Assembly: GCF_000247695.1 (NCBI RefSeq)
Contig: NW_004624842.1
Span: 5,667,899-5,731,898 of the forward strand
DNA length: 64,000 nucleotides
Source: Heterocephalus glaber
Lineage: Eukaryota > Chordata > Mammalia > Rodentia > Bathyergidae
Direction: 5' to 3'
Shown here: in pieces, positions 1-11,500 of the stretch
Numbering within the stretch: position 1 is the stretch's first letter
Layout of the letters: the number at the start of each line of letters is the position of its first letter
Made by a program: the position numbers and the translations under genes
The notes under the pieces: model-generated
Told to the model about the DNA's origin: nothing
Seen by the model: the letters and a program-made list of their open reading frames with translations, nothing else
Database searches by the model: none

Positions 1-232
1 TGATACATTTGTTTAAAAAATGAGGTTGCATGATTAATGGTTTGATAAAAATCAATTATATCAAAATCATTATAACAAGGCACACATTTTCATACAGGTC
101 TGGTGAAAATAAAAGAATCTGTAGGGAGCCTAGCAGACAAATGGTTGAAGAAACCTAAAAGAAACCATTAAGGTAGATGATCAATAGTACACTTGAAAAT
201 AGAAGTTTTTCTTTTCTTTTTTTTTCCCCCGT

Positions 233-371
233 TGAGACAAGGTCTCCCTTTGTAGTACAGGCTGGCCCTGAACTTACTATGTAGCCCAGGCTGGCTTTGA
301 ATTCCTAGCAATCATCCTGCCTCAGCCTCCCCAGTGCTGGGATTACAAACGTGTGCTACTATGTTTTGGCT
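233..371 (-). repeat. B1 SINE with internal duplication
   Basis: gttgagacaaggtctccctt to the head at atgttttggct. Confidence 0.88.
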
Positions 372-387
372 AAAAAAAGTTTTTATA

Positions 388-466
388 AGGGGCGGGGGTT
401 TTAGCTCAGTGGTTCCAGTGCCTGCCTCGCAAGCACAAGGTCCCAAGTACCAAAAAAAAAAAAAAA
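388..466 (+). repeat. ID SINE type A
   Basis: Landed in the tail of the B1 at 233; flanked by aaaagtttttata. Confidence 0.9.
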
Positions 467-558
467 GTTTTTATAAAACTGTTAGAAATACAAGTAAAAA
501 GCTATGTACCGTTGGCTATGGTTCCTTTATATCTCATCTTTAGAAAGGAAATAACATG

Positions 559-638
559 GGGGCCGGGGATTTAGCTCAGTGGTTTCGCCGCCTGATGTGC
601 AAGCTCAAGGACCCGAGTTTGATTCCTGGAACCAAAAA
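559..638 (+). repeat. ID SINE type B
   Basis: First of two IDs in the same aaaggaaataa target. Confidence 0.92.
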
Positions 639-665
639 AATTAAAAAATAAAAAAGGAAATAAAA

Positions 666-751
666 GGGCCGGGTATGTAGCTCAGTGGTGCTGAACCTGC
701 CTGGGAAGTGCAAAGTCCTGAGTTCGAGCCCCAGTACAAGAAGAAAAAAAA
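666..751 (+). repeat. ID SINE type C
   Basis: Second ID in the same target; three copies of aaaggaaaataa-like sequence separate and flank the pair. Confidence 0.9.
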
Positions 752-1177
752 GGAAAATAACAGTAGCTTGGGAATTTCTGTGAGAATTAAATGAGATAAT
801 GTAGTGGTAGCTGAGACTTGGTAACTGCTGGTGGCTGAGAATACCACTTTTTTCATGGCCATTCAGCTACCACTGCCTGAAGACAGCAACTCTGAAAGTG
901 TAGTCAGAGAGGGAAAGGGCAACTGTATTGCAACTGTTTTACTCTACTCCCATACAAATGGAAACCCTGGATTGGAATAGCTCTTTGCTTTTCTACACTG
1001 ACATGTGCTCAGCAGGTAAACTCCAAAGAAGCTCCTGCAACAAACTTTTCTAAGTACATGGGGGGAAAAAAAAGCCTGTCCAAAACTGATCTCAGATTAG
1101 GTATGTTAAAAGGGTTTTCTTGTTTTTGTTTCTCCCTAAATTTAATGGTATTGGAGGTCCACGTTTTAGACATTCCA

Positions 1178-1268
1178 TTGAACAAGAGGTGGTAGAGTTA
1201 TCTCTGAGGCTCAGAGCCCAAGCAATATCCGAGATCACACAGCTGGGGTTACACGTTCAGCCAAGATG
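1178..1268 (+). repeat. MIR fragment
   Basis: tctgaggctcagagccc and gagatcacacagctgggg match the MIR core. Confidence 0.6.
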
Positions 1269-1341
1269 TAAGTATTGATATGTTAACTCCTGTCTGCGTA
1301 GATCACCTTAAAGACCACATATTTTACATCTTTCTTATTCA

Positions 1342-1420
1342 TTTTTTGGTACCAGGGATTAAACTCAGGACCTTGTGCTTTCGAGGCAGGCACAGTGTCA
1401 CTGAGCTAAATCCCCGGGCC
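1342..1420 (-). repeat. ID SINE type C
   Basis: Body complete, head ends at ccccgggcc. Confidence 0.9.
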
Positions 1421-1775
1421 ATATCATTCCTAATTTTAAAAACTTTTAATTCTAAAATAGACTTACAGTAGTTACAAGAGTAATAAAAATAATTATCATA
1501 TACCTTTCATACATATTTCCCAAGTACTAATATTTTATCTCCTTTGCTTTTCATTCTCTATTTTGTTCTGATCCATTTCAAAAATTCATGCCCTTTAATT
1601 CATTGTATTTACTAGAATTTGTTCAGTTTTAATGCCCAATCATTATATTCATTTTATTACTTTTTCAGACCTCTCTCGATATTTCTAGCATATGAAAGCA
1701 AAAAAATATGAAGTGAGCTCAGTATCAAATGAGATAAATTGTACTTGTAATATTGTCCTCATTTACGTGTAAGTT

Positions 1776-2029
1776 TTTTTGTGTGTGTATGTGCAGTATT
1801 GGGAATTGAACCCAGAGTCTTTGCACATGGCTATATTCTCAGCCCTTTTATATTTTGCAGTACTGAGGACTGAACCCAAGGCCTCTGAACTGAGCTACAA
1901 CCCTGCTTTTAAAAAAACTTTTCATTTGAGACAGGATCTCACTAATTCATTAAATTGTCTGGGCTTGGTTTGAACTTTCGGGCCTCCCAGAGTACTGGGA
2001 TTACAGGTATGTGCCAACATACCCAGCTG
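1776..2029 (-). repeat. dID plus B1-dID dimer
   Basis: Two dID monomers in a row (1776-1850, 1851-1905) before the B1 part. Confidence 0.82.
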
Positions 2030-2062
2030 ACACTGTTTTATCTGTTTTTGTTGTTGTTTATT

Positions 2063-2200
2063 TTTTTGAGACAGGATCTTGCTATGTAGTTCCTACTGAC
2101 TTTGAACTCACTATGTAGCCTAGGCCTCAAACTCATTGTGATCCTCCTGCCTCAGCCTCCCAAGTGCTGGGATTACAGGCCTGCATTGCCATGCCCAGCT
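2063..2200 (-). repeat. B1 SINE
   Basis: Ends 125 bp before the CBFA2T2 exon at 2325. Confidence 0.88.
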
Positions 2201-2324
2201 GTTTTATCTTAACAGAAGGAAAAAAAAGTAATGATGATATTATTTGACTTTCTCATTGAGTAGCAAAGAAATCTAGATATTCTGTCTTAATTTAAAGCAT
2301 TTCCATGCTATCTAGATCACTTAC

Positions 2325-2578
2325 CAAGATTGTGGTGCCTCTCACGAGCTTCCCTATGTTCTAGCATCTTGTTGGGTTCCCGATACAGGTGGGAAGTTGC
2401 AATATCTTCTAAGGTGTAGTGCTGAAGAGGTGGAGGAGTGGGATGGAACTGGCCCCCTGGATTCATAAGGGGAACAGTGAGTGCAGGACTATGCCGAGGA
2501 GCAGGGCTGATGGTACACACTCTCTTGGCAGGAGGTTCAGGAGGAACAGTATCTCTATCAAAATTACCTTCTTCTCTC
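2325..2578 (-). CDS. CBFA2T2: CBFA2T2 exon, Pro/Ser-rich linker between NHR1 and NHR2
   Basis: Exon of 254 bp with acceptor ggttcttctacag at 2579 and donor AATCTTG|gtaagt at 2324. It encodes [37 protein letters not shown], a proline-rich run ([14 protein letters not shown]) and [18 protein letters not shown], ending RERHHNL. The wording is close to mouse Cbfa2t2. One difference from the human and mouse proteins as I remember them is HREARERHH in place of HREVRERHH. The frame leaves in phase 1, so the next exon (NHR2 region, beyond the left edge) supplies the rest of a glycine codon. Confidence 0.96.
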
Positions 2579-5500
2579 CTGTAGAAGAACCAGACATGGT
2601 ATCTTAGTCTGTCAACAAGCATCCATACAGACATTTCCTAAGCACTGGCCTGTTATGTGTTATGTTACATACAGTACTTTCCCAAGCAGGAAGACTGTAA
2701 GAAAAGGATTTTCTTTTTTTTGGTATTGGGGATTGAACCTAGGTCCTTGCATATGATATACACACTTTACACTTCCATCCTTTCTAAGGAAAGGGTTATT
2801 TCATTTTTTTGGTTGGTTTTTGGATTTTGGAGACAGGTTCTCCCTATGTAGTTAAGGCTGACCAGGATCTCATTATGTAGCCCAGTCTGGCCTAGAACTC
2901 ACAGGGATCCACCTGTTTCAGCCTCTCATATGCTAGAATTACAGGGGTGTGCCACCATGCCCAATGGGTAGTTTATTTTTGAGACAAGGTTCCATTATGC
3001 AGTTCAGGCTGACCTCAAACTCTTGGTAGTCCTGCCTCAGCCTTGCAAGTGCTGGGATTATAAGCATTTACTACCATGCCCAAACTGTTTTTGGTTTNNN
3101 NNNNNNNNNNNNNNNNNNNNNNNNNNNNNNNNNNNNNNNNNNNNNNNNNNNNNNNNNNNNNNNNNNNNNNNNNNNNNNNNNNNNNNNNNNNNNNNNNGAC
3201 ATGAGTGTCCCCTGTTAGACATGAGTGGGGACCAGGAGATGGGGCTCCTCATCCAGAGCTGACTTAGCCCCAGGTCTCTGGCCTCTTCTCTGCATCCTTT
3301 TTTTTTTTTGGAACCAGGGATCGAACTCAGGACCTTGTGCTTGTGAGGCAGGCAGCAGAACCACTGAGCTAAATCCCTGGCCCTTAAGCGCTCTTTTTTT
3401 TGGTACTGGAAATTGAACTCAGGATCTTGCACTTGCCAGGCAGATGCGGTGCCACTAAGCTAAATCCTCAGCCCTGCTGAGTCTTTTCTGTATACTAGTG
3501 AACTGGCTGATGGCTGGTAGTGTCTAGGATGGAGGAGGGTTAAGGCAAGGATCGAGGTAGAATTAGAGGATTGGGACTTTCAGCCCCATCTCCCAAGCTC
3601 TAGCAGAGGAAAGAGGCTAGAACATTAAGTTGCTCATCACTGGTCAAGGATTTAATCAATTATGCCTATGTAATGTCTCACAGGGAGGAGGGCAACGTCC
3701 AAGAGCTTCCAGATGGCCAGAAAGGGCATGGGAGCTCAGTATTCTTTCCTAACACTCTGCCCTATCCATTTTTCATCCCATGTTCATCAGTACCATGTGT
3801 AATAAATACCTTTTATAATAATCCAGGAAAGGATAGTGTGTTTTCCTGAGTTCTGTGAGCCAATGGAGGAAATTAATCAAACTTGAGGAGGGTGTTGATA
3901 GGAAGCCAGATTTATAGACAGTCAGAAGCATAGGAAAAACAACCTAGAGCTTGTGATTAGCCTCTGAAGGGAGTGGGCAGTCTTTGTTTTTTGAGAAAAG
4001 GTCTCACTCTGCAGTTCAGGCTGGCCTCTAACTGGTGGCAATACTCTTGCCTCTGCCTCCCGAGTGCTGGGATTACAGGCGTGCGCCATCAGGTCCAGCT
4101 TGAGTGGGTAGTCTCAGTGACTGAGGCCTCAACCTGTCCCTTACAAAACTGATTGCTTGCTTAATGCAGGGGGGGAGGGAGACACTCCTACATTTGATCA
4201 AAGAAGTCTTTTGTGTTGATGGTTGAATAGGAGAAATTGAGTTTTCTTTCTGCTTCTGACACAGTGGACCCTATTTCTTACTAAGGGTGTGCAGGGTCCT
4301 CTTAAGAGGGAAAAAGCAAAATCAACCTTGGAAAGGCTGTTACCCATCTACAACCCCAGCAATCCAATTCTTTCTTTCTTTCTTTTTTTTTTTTGGTACC
4401 GGGGATCGAACTAGGGTCCTTGCGCTTGCGAGGCAGGCGACGGAACCACTGGGCTAAATCCCCGGCCCTCCAATTCTTTCTTTCATAAGCAAAGGGAGAT
4501 CAGAAGTTCTAGAAAAGCAAGGACAACAAATCTTTTCTCACCTCTCTGGACTGGGCCTCTTCCCATTTCCTTGTACCTCCATGAGCAGCTCAGAAGAGTC
4601 GGCAGGAGATGCGATACTGGTGTTAAGCAGAAGGTGTTCGTGCTGGGCCAAGTACTGGGATGGGGTCTGCTTGGCAGCCCGAGCACAGTGCAGCAGTTCC
4701 CGCTGCAGCAGGGGCAGGTTGGCCTTGAAAAGAAGAGGCAGTTTTCCCAGTGCTGGGCCCTATACAACAGGGATTAGCACCTCAAAGGGCTTTCACAATG
4801 CAGGTTACACAAGACAAAAGCACTGCTTTCAAAGTCAGAAACATTCTCATCAGTCTCTTTTGTAAGGTGACATCTAGCATCCTGCACTTGAATTACTGAT
4901 TAACTTGTTTCTGGCCCTAAGAAAAAGTAAATCATAAAAAGAACTGTGACTCATTTACTTTTCTTTGGGACTGTATAGAGTCAAACCTCAATAAAAATTT
5001 TTGGACATAATAATTTGAAAATACACCATTTTTGAAAAGTTTGGTCTGTTAGAAAATTGCTACTACCAACTTGTAAGCAGGATAAATTCATTCTTAGCTC
5101 TACATTACAAGGCCTGACTTCTCTCTTCTGAATCTCAACCCATCACTGACAGCATTACTCCATTTTCTTGTTCTCTGGAGAGCTGTCCTAGATTTCTGGA
5201 TACTGGGATTATCCTGGAACACGGGGTTTTGAAAACGAGTATGAGAAGTAATGTAATCTGTGAAAAGAAAATTAATTATGTACTGATATTTTTCTTAACT
5301 CATACCCAGAAAACCTTTAATAGGAACAAATCATTAAAAAAAAAATCCTTCTATTCATTTTTTAAACTTCAGAATTCTAACTCCTTCATCTAAAGAACTT
5401 GCTTTTCTCATAGTTCTTTTATTAAGGAAAGCGTAAAGATTTATATTTTTCTTCCTAAATTTAAACATAATGCAGGCTGAGCCCATAATAGAAGCCTTTA

Positions 5501-8500
5501 TCTCGAGGAACAGACCAAAAAAAAAAAAAAAGGATTTTAATACATGCAAGAAGTCATCCCTTCACTGAGGGTTAATTTAGCAGGTACCATAACTAGTTAC
5601 TGTTTTAAAGCAGAATTGACAAAACCCAAGATCCTATCCAAAAAGCTGCCATAACAACCTACCTCATGCTGCTTTCCAAAATGACAGCGTTAAGAATAGG
5701 TAAATTTGCAAATATAAAACACTTTTTAAAGTCTGTTTTATAACTACAATCATGTTGCAATTATAAAAACTTAATTAGAAAAAAATACTACATCATATCT
5801 TTGCATTTGTGGTGAGACTTGGTGAATAAAAATGCAAATTATTTTCTATTAACATACAATTTCAGAAATCTTTCTTGGTTCTAAAGGCTTGGTGAAATAA
5901 CTGTTAGTGAGTTTGACCTACAAAAAGGGACCAAGAGAGTTAGCACTGTGTATCTGGCTGGAAAAGGCCAGGTGCTGCTCAGGACTACATGGCTCTATGC
6001 TATTAGAATGGAGCACAACACGGGCTGTGCACCTTGGAACTGTGCATTTTCTTTCCTCTGTGTTTACTGTGCTCCAGTTCCTATCATTTTAAAGTTTATT
6101 TTTCTGCAGTGCTGCAGATGGAACCCAGGACCTCTCACATATTAGGCAAGCCTCTACCACTGAGCAGTATCCTCAAAATGTTTTAAAATCTGGTATAAGT
6201 ACTTTAATAAGATGGCTAGAAAATATGAGCCTTTGTGAGTCAAGTGGCAAAAATTACATATATAAGTGGAGCATGATGACTCATAGCTGTAATCCCAACA
6301 CATAGGTGATAGCAGGTTGAGTTTGAGGCCAGCCTGGACTACTGGGCCCCAGTCTCAAAAAACTAAAGAGGGCCGGGGATTTAGCTCAGTGGTGCCACTG
6401 CCTGCCTCGAAAGTGCAAAGTCCTGAGTTTGATGCCCAGGACCAAAAGACTATGGAAAAAAATTTCCACAAATATTGTACTGACAAAATTGAATACGCAC
6501 TAACAACTGAGTACAGTTTTTTTTTTTGTAATATCAATCTATTGCTAATGAAAAGAATGACTGGGTACAGTGGTACACATCTGTAAAACTAGCTACTTAG
6601 GGGTTCAATCCCCAGTACTGTGTGCGGTATATCACAACATTTAATTTAATGGGGGTTCAAGTTAATTATTCCGCGCCCCCCGCCCCCGCCACTGCCTTTT
6701 TGGTACTGGGGATCAAACTCCGGACCTTGTGCTTGTGAGGCAGGCACCGGAACCACTGAGCTAAAATCCCAGGCCCTCTTGCCCATTGTAGAAGACATTA
6801 GTTTTACTTGTGTTTGTACAGTTTGATCTGTAAATGTGTCTGCTATTTGGATGCTCCTCTGAATTAGCTGTGATAGCTTATCAATTCTGTCATTAATTAT
6901 GTATTGAATAAAATCTTTGACAGCTTGATTTTTTTTATCTTTACGAGTCATAATGTTACCTATTTTGGAAAACTACCATCTAATCAGAGAAAACAGTAAC
7001 TTGTCAGTGGGAAAGCATGGCAAACACCAACTTTACAAAGTGATTGAGGTCAACATTAAGGATAGAAAAATTGCCACCTGCATCATTTGAAGCATACAGT
7101 GATGCCTTTTACCTATTCCAGCCACAAAAAATGCTTCACCTGATTTTAATTATGAGAAAGCTTCAGAACAAAACAGAGATATATTCTACAAAACAATCTG
7201 TATTTTTCAAAAATGTAAAGCACAGGGCTGGAGATTTAGCTCAGTAGTTCTGACACCTGCCTCGAAAGCACAGGGTCCTGAGTTCGACCCCCGATACCAA
7301 AAAAAAGTAAAGCACATAAAAAGCTGAGAAAATATTCCAAATTAAACTGGACTAGAGAGACACGACAACTAAAATGAAACAAGTGACCATGAATTAGATC
7401 CAGGAATTATGCTCTACAATAACATGGGTTTTTTCTTTTTATTTTTTATCCTGTAAAAAACATTAATGGGAAACCATTAAAACATAAATAAGGACTATAG
7501 ATCAGATAAATAGTATTGTATGAATATTTCCTTCCTGCCTGCCTCCTTCTCCCTTCCCTAGGCCTTGAGTCCAGGGTCTTTGCACTGAGCTACATACATC
7601 TTCAGCTTATATTTTTTGAGATAGGACCTTGTTAAGTGATTAAATTGCCCAAGTGGGGCTTTAACTTTTGATCCTCCAGCCTCAGCTTCTCAAAATGCTA
7701 GGATTATAGGGATGTGCCACCACATCCAGCTTCAATACTATGTCTGCAGTTTTTCCCCCTCTGGTACTAGGGATTGAACACAGAGTTGTCACACTAAACT
7801 ACATCTCCATCCCTTTTTTCAAATAGGGTCTCACATGGGCCGGGGATTTAGCTCAGTGGTTCCAGCGCCTGCCTTGCAAGTGCAAGGTCCCGAGTTCAAT
7901 CCCTGGTACCAAAAAAAAGAAAAAAGAAAAAAAAAGAACAAATAGGGCCTCACTAAATTCCCAAGTTGCCTACACTGGGCTCTAACTTGTTATTCTCCCG
8001 CCTCATCCTTCCAGAGTACTGGGATTACAAACATGCACTACCATCCCTGGCAGCAGTTTATTCTCAAACATTTCTGAAAAAAACCAGAAAATAATGAAAG
8101 TGTGGTAAAATGTTAACATTTGGAGAATCTGGGTGAAGGTTATAGAAAACTTTTTTTTAGGTACTGGGGATCAAACTCGGGACTGTGAGCTTTCGAGGCA
8201 GGTGGTAGAAAACTTTTATTGTACCATTTTGTAGCTTATGTCTAAGAGTGAAATTTTAAAATAAAGTTGGTTTTGTTTTTTTTTTTTAGTACCGGGGATC
8301 GAACTTGGGTCCTTGCACTTGCAAAGCAGGCGGCGAAACCACTGAGCTAAATCCCTGGCAATAAAGTTGTTTTTTAAAGAAGAAAAAAAGGGAAACAAAG
8401 CTTTTGCATATAGGGAGGGGAAGGGGGCTTGAGGGAAGAGAGATGGGAAAAAAAGAAGAGGCAGGATATACAGGTGCAAATTCCCTATGATGAGTGTTAT

Positions 8501-11500
8501 CATTATGTATATCTAAAATGTACTAATAAATGTTTTGCTTCAAAGAAATAAAGTTTTTGAAAGACCCACATTCCATATGAATATAACACTGCCTCACTTA
8601 TCAAGCAAAAGCAATGATTTAGAACAGTGTCCCCAAAAGTTATGTTCCAGGGAACAGTAATTCCCCAGGACATTATGAAGACTAGACTAAATGAGGCTTG
8701 GGGAGACACAAATACATATTGCCCAGTCAAATCCTTTCACCTCAGGGTAAGTCCAAACCTCAGAGGCCTCTCCTTTGTTGACAGATAGCACACACTCTTC
8801 TCTCTCTGGTCATATTCAAAAGATTTAGTGGCCAGCAATCTCTTCAGCCGTCACCTACCCCCCACAACCCCCGCCCATTCACCTCTTCCTCTGGAACCAC
8901 TTGTCCTTGCAGGCATTACCAACAGTGCACACAGAACCCAACTCAAGGCTTCTGCAATTTCCTCAAACACGAGGCTTAGTTGTAAACTATACTCACATCT
9001 CTTTACCAGTCCAAAATAAAATAAACACATAAGAAGGTGGCAAGCTGCCCTGATTTTGATCACATTAACAGGGATCAGTAGAACACTTCAGGAAATACTG
9101 AAGATAAATTACATTCAGTAGCTCTCACAGAATTACCTTGAGAAATGGAATCACAAAAGGACGAAGAGGAAAATTTGTGGCCTCTTGGAGCTTGCAATGG
9201 AATTCTTCAATTGTCACTGTTGAGTTCTGTAAAGATAAACAAGGTTACTCAACTTGCAAAATTGGACACTGACCCACACGGTGATGAATACTTTTAATCC
9301 TAAGGAAAATGATAGTTCCAAGGATATGATCATGAACACTGATCCCACTCAAAGCTGAGCAGAATTGTTTCCTTAATGACAGAAATTTCACCTCCTTGAT
9401 TCTCATCTCCACACTTCTAATCCCACTCCCTGTCCCACTATGTCCACCTGTGTTACAGAACAGGCTGCCCAGGGCCAGGGATTTAGCTCAGTGGCCCAGC
9501 ACCTGCCTGGAAAGTGCCAGGTCCTAAGTTCAGTCCTTGGGATCAAAAAAAAAAAAAAAAAAAGCGGCTGCCAAAATCTTCTCCACAAGAAGTTCAGAAG
9601 CAAAGAACAATAAGTAGCTTCTGCCTTCAAGTGCTGAGTGTAAATATCAAACTAAGCCAAAACAGGCAAAGCACTGTCAGTCAGTTTTTATTATCCCAGA
9701 AAAGTTACTAATATTTCCCATGTATTTTCTCAAAAGTCTAGACTTTCAAATAAAAATGAATCTCAGCTAAGGGAAATAAGCAAAAATAATTTTCTTCAAA
9801 GTTTATAAAGTATTTTTATTTTAATTTCCTAAAACAATAAACTAAAATAAAAAGCAAAAACTTAAGCATTTATGTGGGGTGTTACTGGGGATTCAATGGA
9901 GGGCCTTTACATTCAGCTACATCCTCAGCCTTTTTTATGTTTTGAGACAGGGTCTTGCTAAATTGCCCAGGCTGGGCTCAAACCTTCAATCAGCCTCCTA
10001 GAGTGCTGGGATCACATGTGTACATTACCACCTAGTTTATCTGAACTCTTTTTTGTTTGTTCATTTTGGTTTTTTGGAGACATGATTTCACTATGTAGGT
10101 GAGACTGGCATTGAACTCATTATGTAGCCCAGGCTGGCATCAAACTCACAACAATCTTCCTGCCTTAGCCTCCCAAGTGCTGGGATTACAGGCATGTACA
10201 CTATGCCTGGCAAGTATACCCAATTCAACCATGTTAAATAAAAATGTTTAAACACTTTATCTTATTTCACAACAAAATTCTTTTCAATGTCTTAAAAAAA
10301 ATTTTTTTTAAATTCTTTAAACCGTGTACTTATTTGAAGTACATGACATTTGCAAATTCTGTCAAATTAATCTGTAATATTACTAGTCAGGAATAAAAAG
10401 AAGCCTCTAATCAAGGGAGAAAGGTGGCTTATTAACACAGTTTTACTGGAGATTCCTAGGTGGAGTATGGTGGTTACTGTCTAAAAGTTTCTGCCTCACT
10501 TGGTTGCTCCTTTCCTGTTTTTTGGGCTAGACAGAGGCATTTTAAATTGTGCTCACTGGTGTTTCCAAGGTACCAGTTTCTGCACACTCCAATCCAGGAT
10601 ATAAATAAAAACAAAACTGAGGTAACTCACTACTATGATGTTCCTTGGGTCCTATGGTTGTCAGTGAACCCATTGTCTTCTTTCTACCTTTGAGAGTCTT
10701 CTTATTGTTTATTATATTATGTTTTGTTTTAAAAAACATTTTAATTTGGGGGGGGGGCACCAGGGACGGAACTCGGGCCCTTGCGCTTACAAGGCAGGCA
10801 GCAGAACCACTGAGCTAAATCCCTGGCCCAAATCATTTTAATTTTTATTAGTCCATGTCTGGAGTACATGATTATATTACACTGTGGATTTTTAAAATAT
10901 ACACAAGGGCCCAGGATTTAGCTCAGTGGCTCCGCCACCTGCCTCAAAAGTGCAAGGTCCTGAGTTCAATCCCTGGTACCAAAAAAACTGGGCCCCCCCA
11001 AAAAAACATTGGCTAAATAAATTTAGGATGCTTCACTAGCCCTTGGATTAAAATATACACAAAATATCCAGGGCATCTCACTGTACTTACCAGGAGAAAT
11101 AAAAGAGAGAAGTATACCTTTTTTGTCTTGCCTCTGAAACAGAAAATGACTTAATTCTTAATAACTACATAAAATTCCATTAAACAGATGAAATTTACAA
11201 AGGATATTAAAGACATTTAGTGGGTTCAATTTTCTTAATTGTAAATTATGTGGAAATAATTATCTTTTCAGGGGAGGAAGAGAAAAGGCATTGGGAATGG
11301 AACTCAAGGCCTTACACGTGGTAAGCAAGCAAGCTACGTGCACAACCCTAAACTCATTATCTATTTTTGAGGGGGGCCACTGAGATAGAGTCTCATTATG
11401 TAGTTCAGACTGGCCTCAAACTCTTAGCAATCCTCCTGTCTCACCCTCCCCAAAACTGAACTGATTATCTTAATGGATGATTTTGTTTATTATTTTCTTA

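Noticed and set aside
2300..2640. The whole open frame around the 2325-2578 exon taken as one coding unit
   Set aside because: The ends lie beyond clear splice sites (gtaagt at 2324, ctacag at 2579); only the middle is CBFA2T2.
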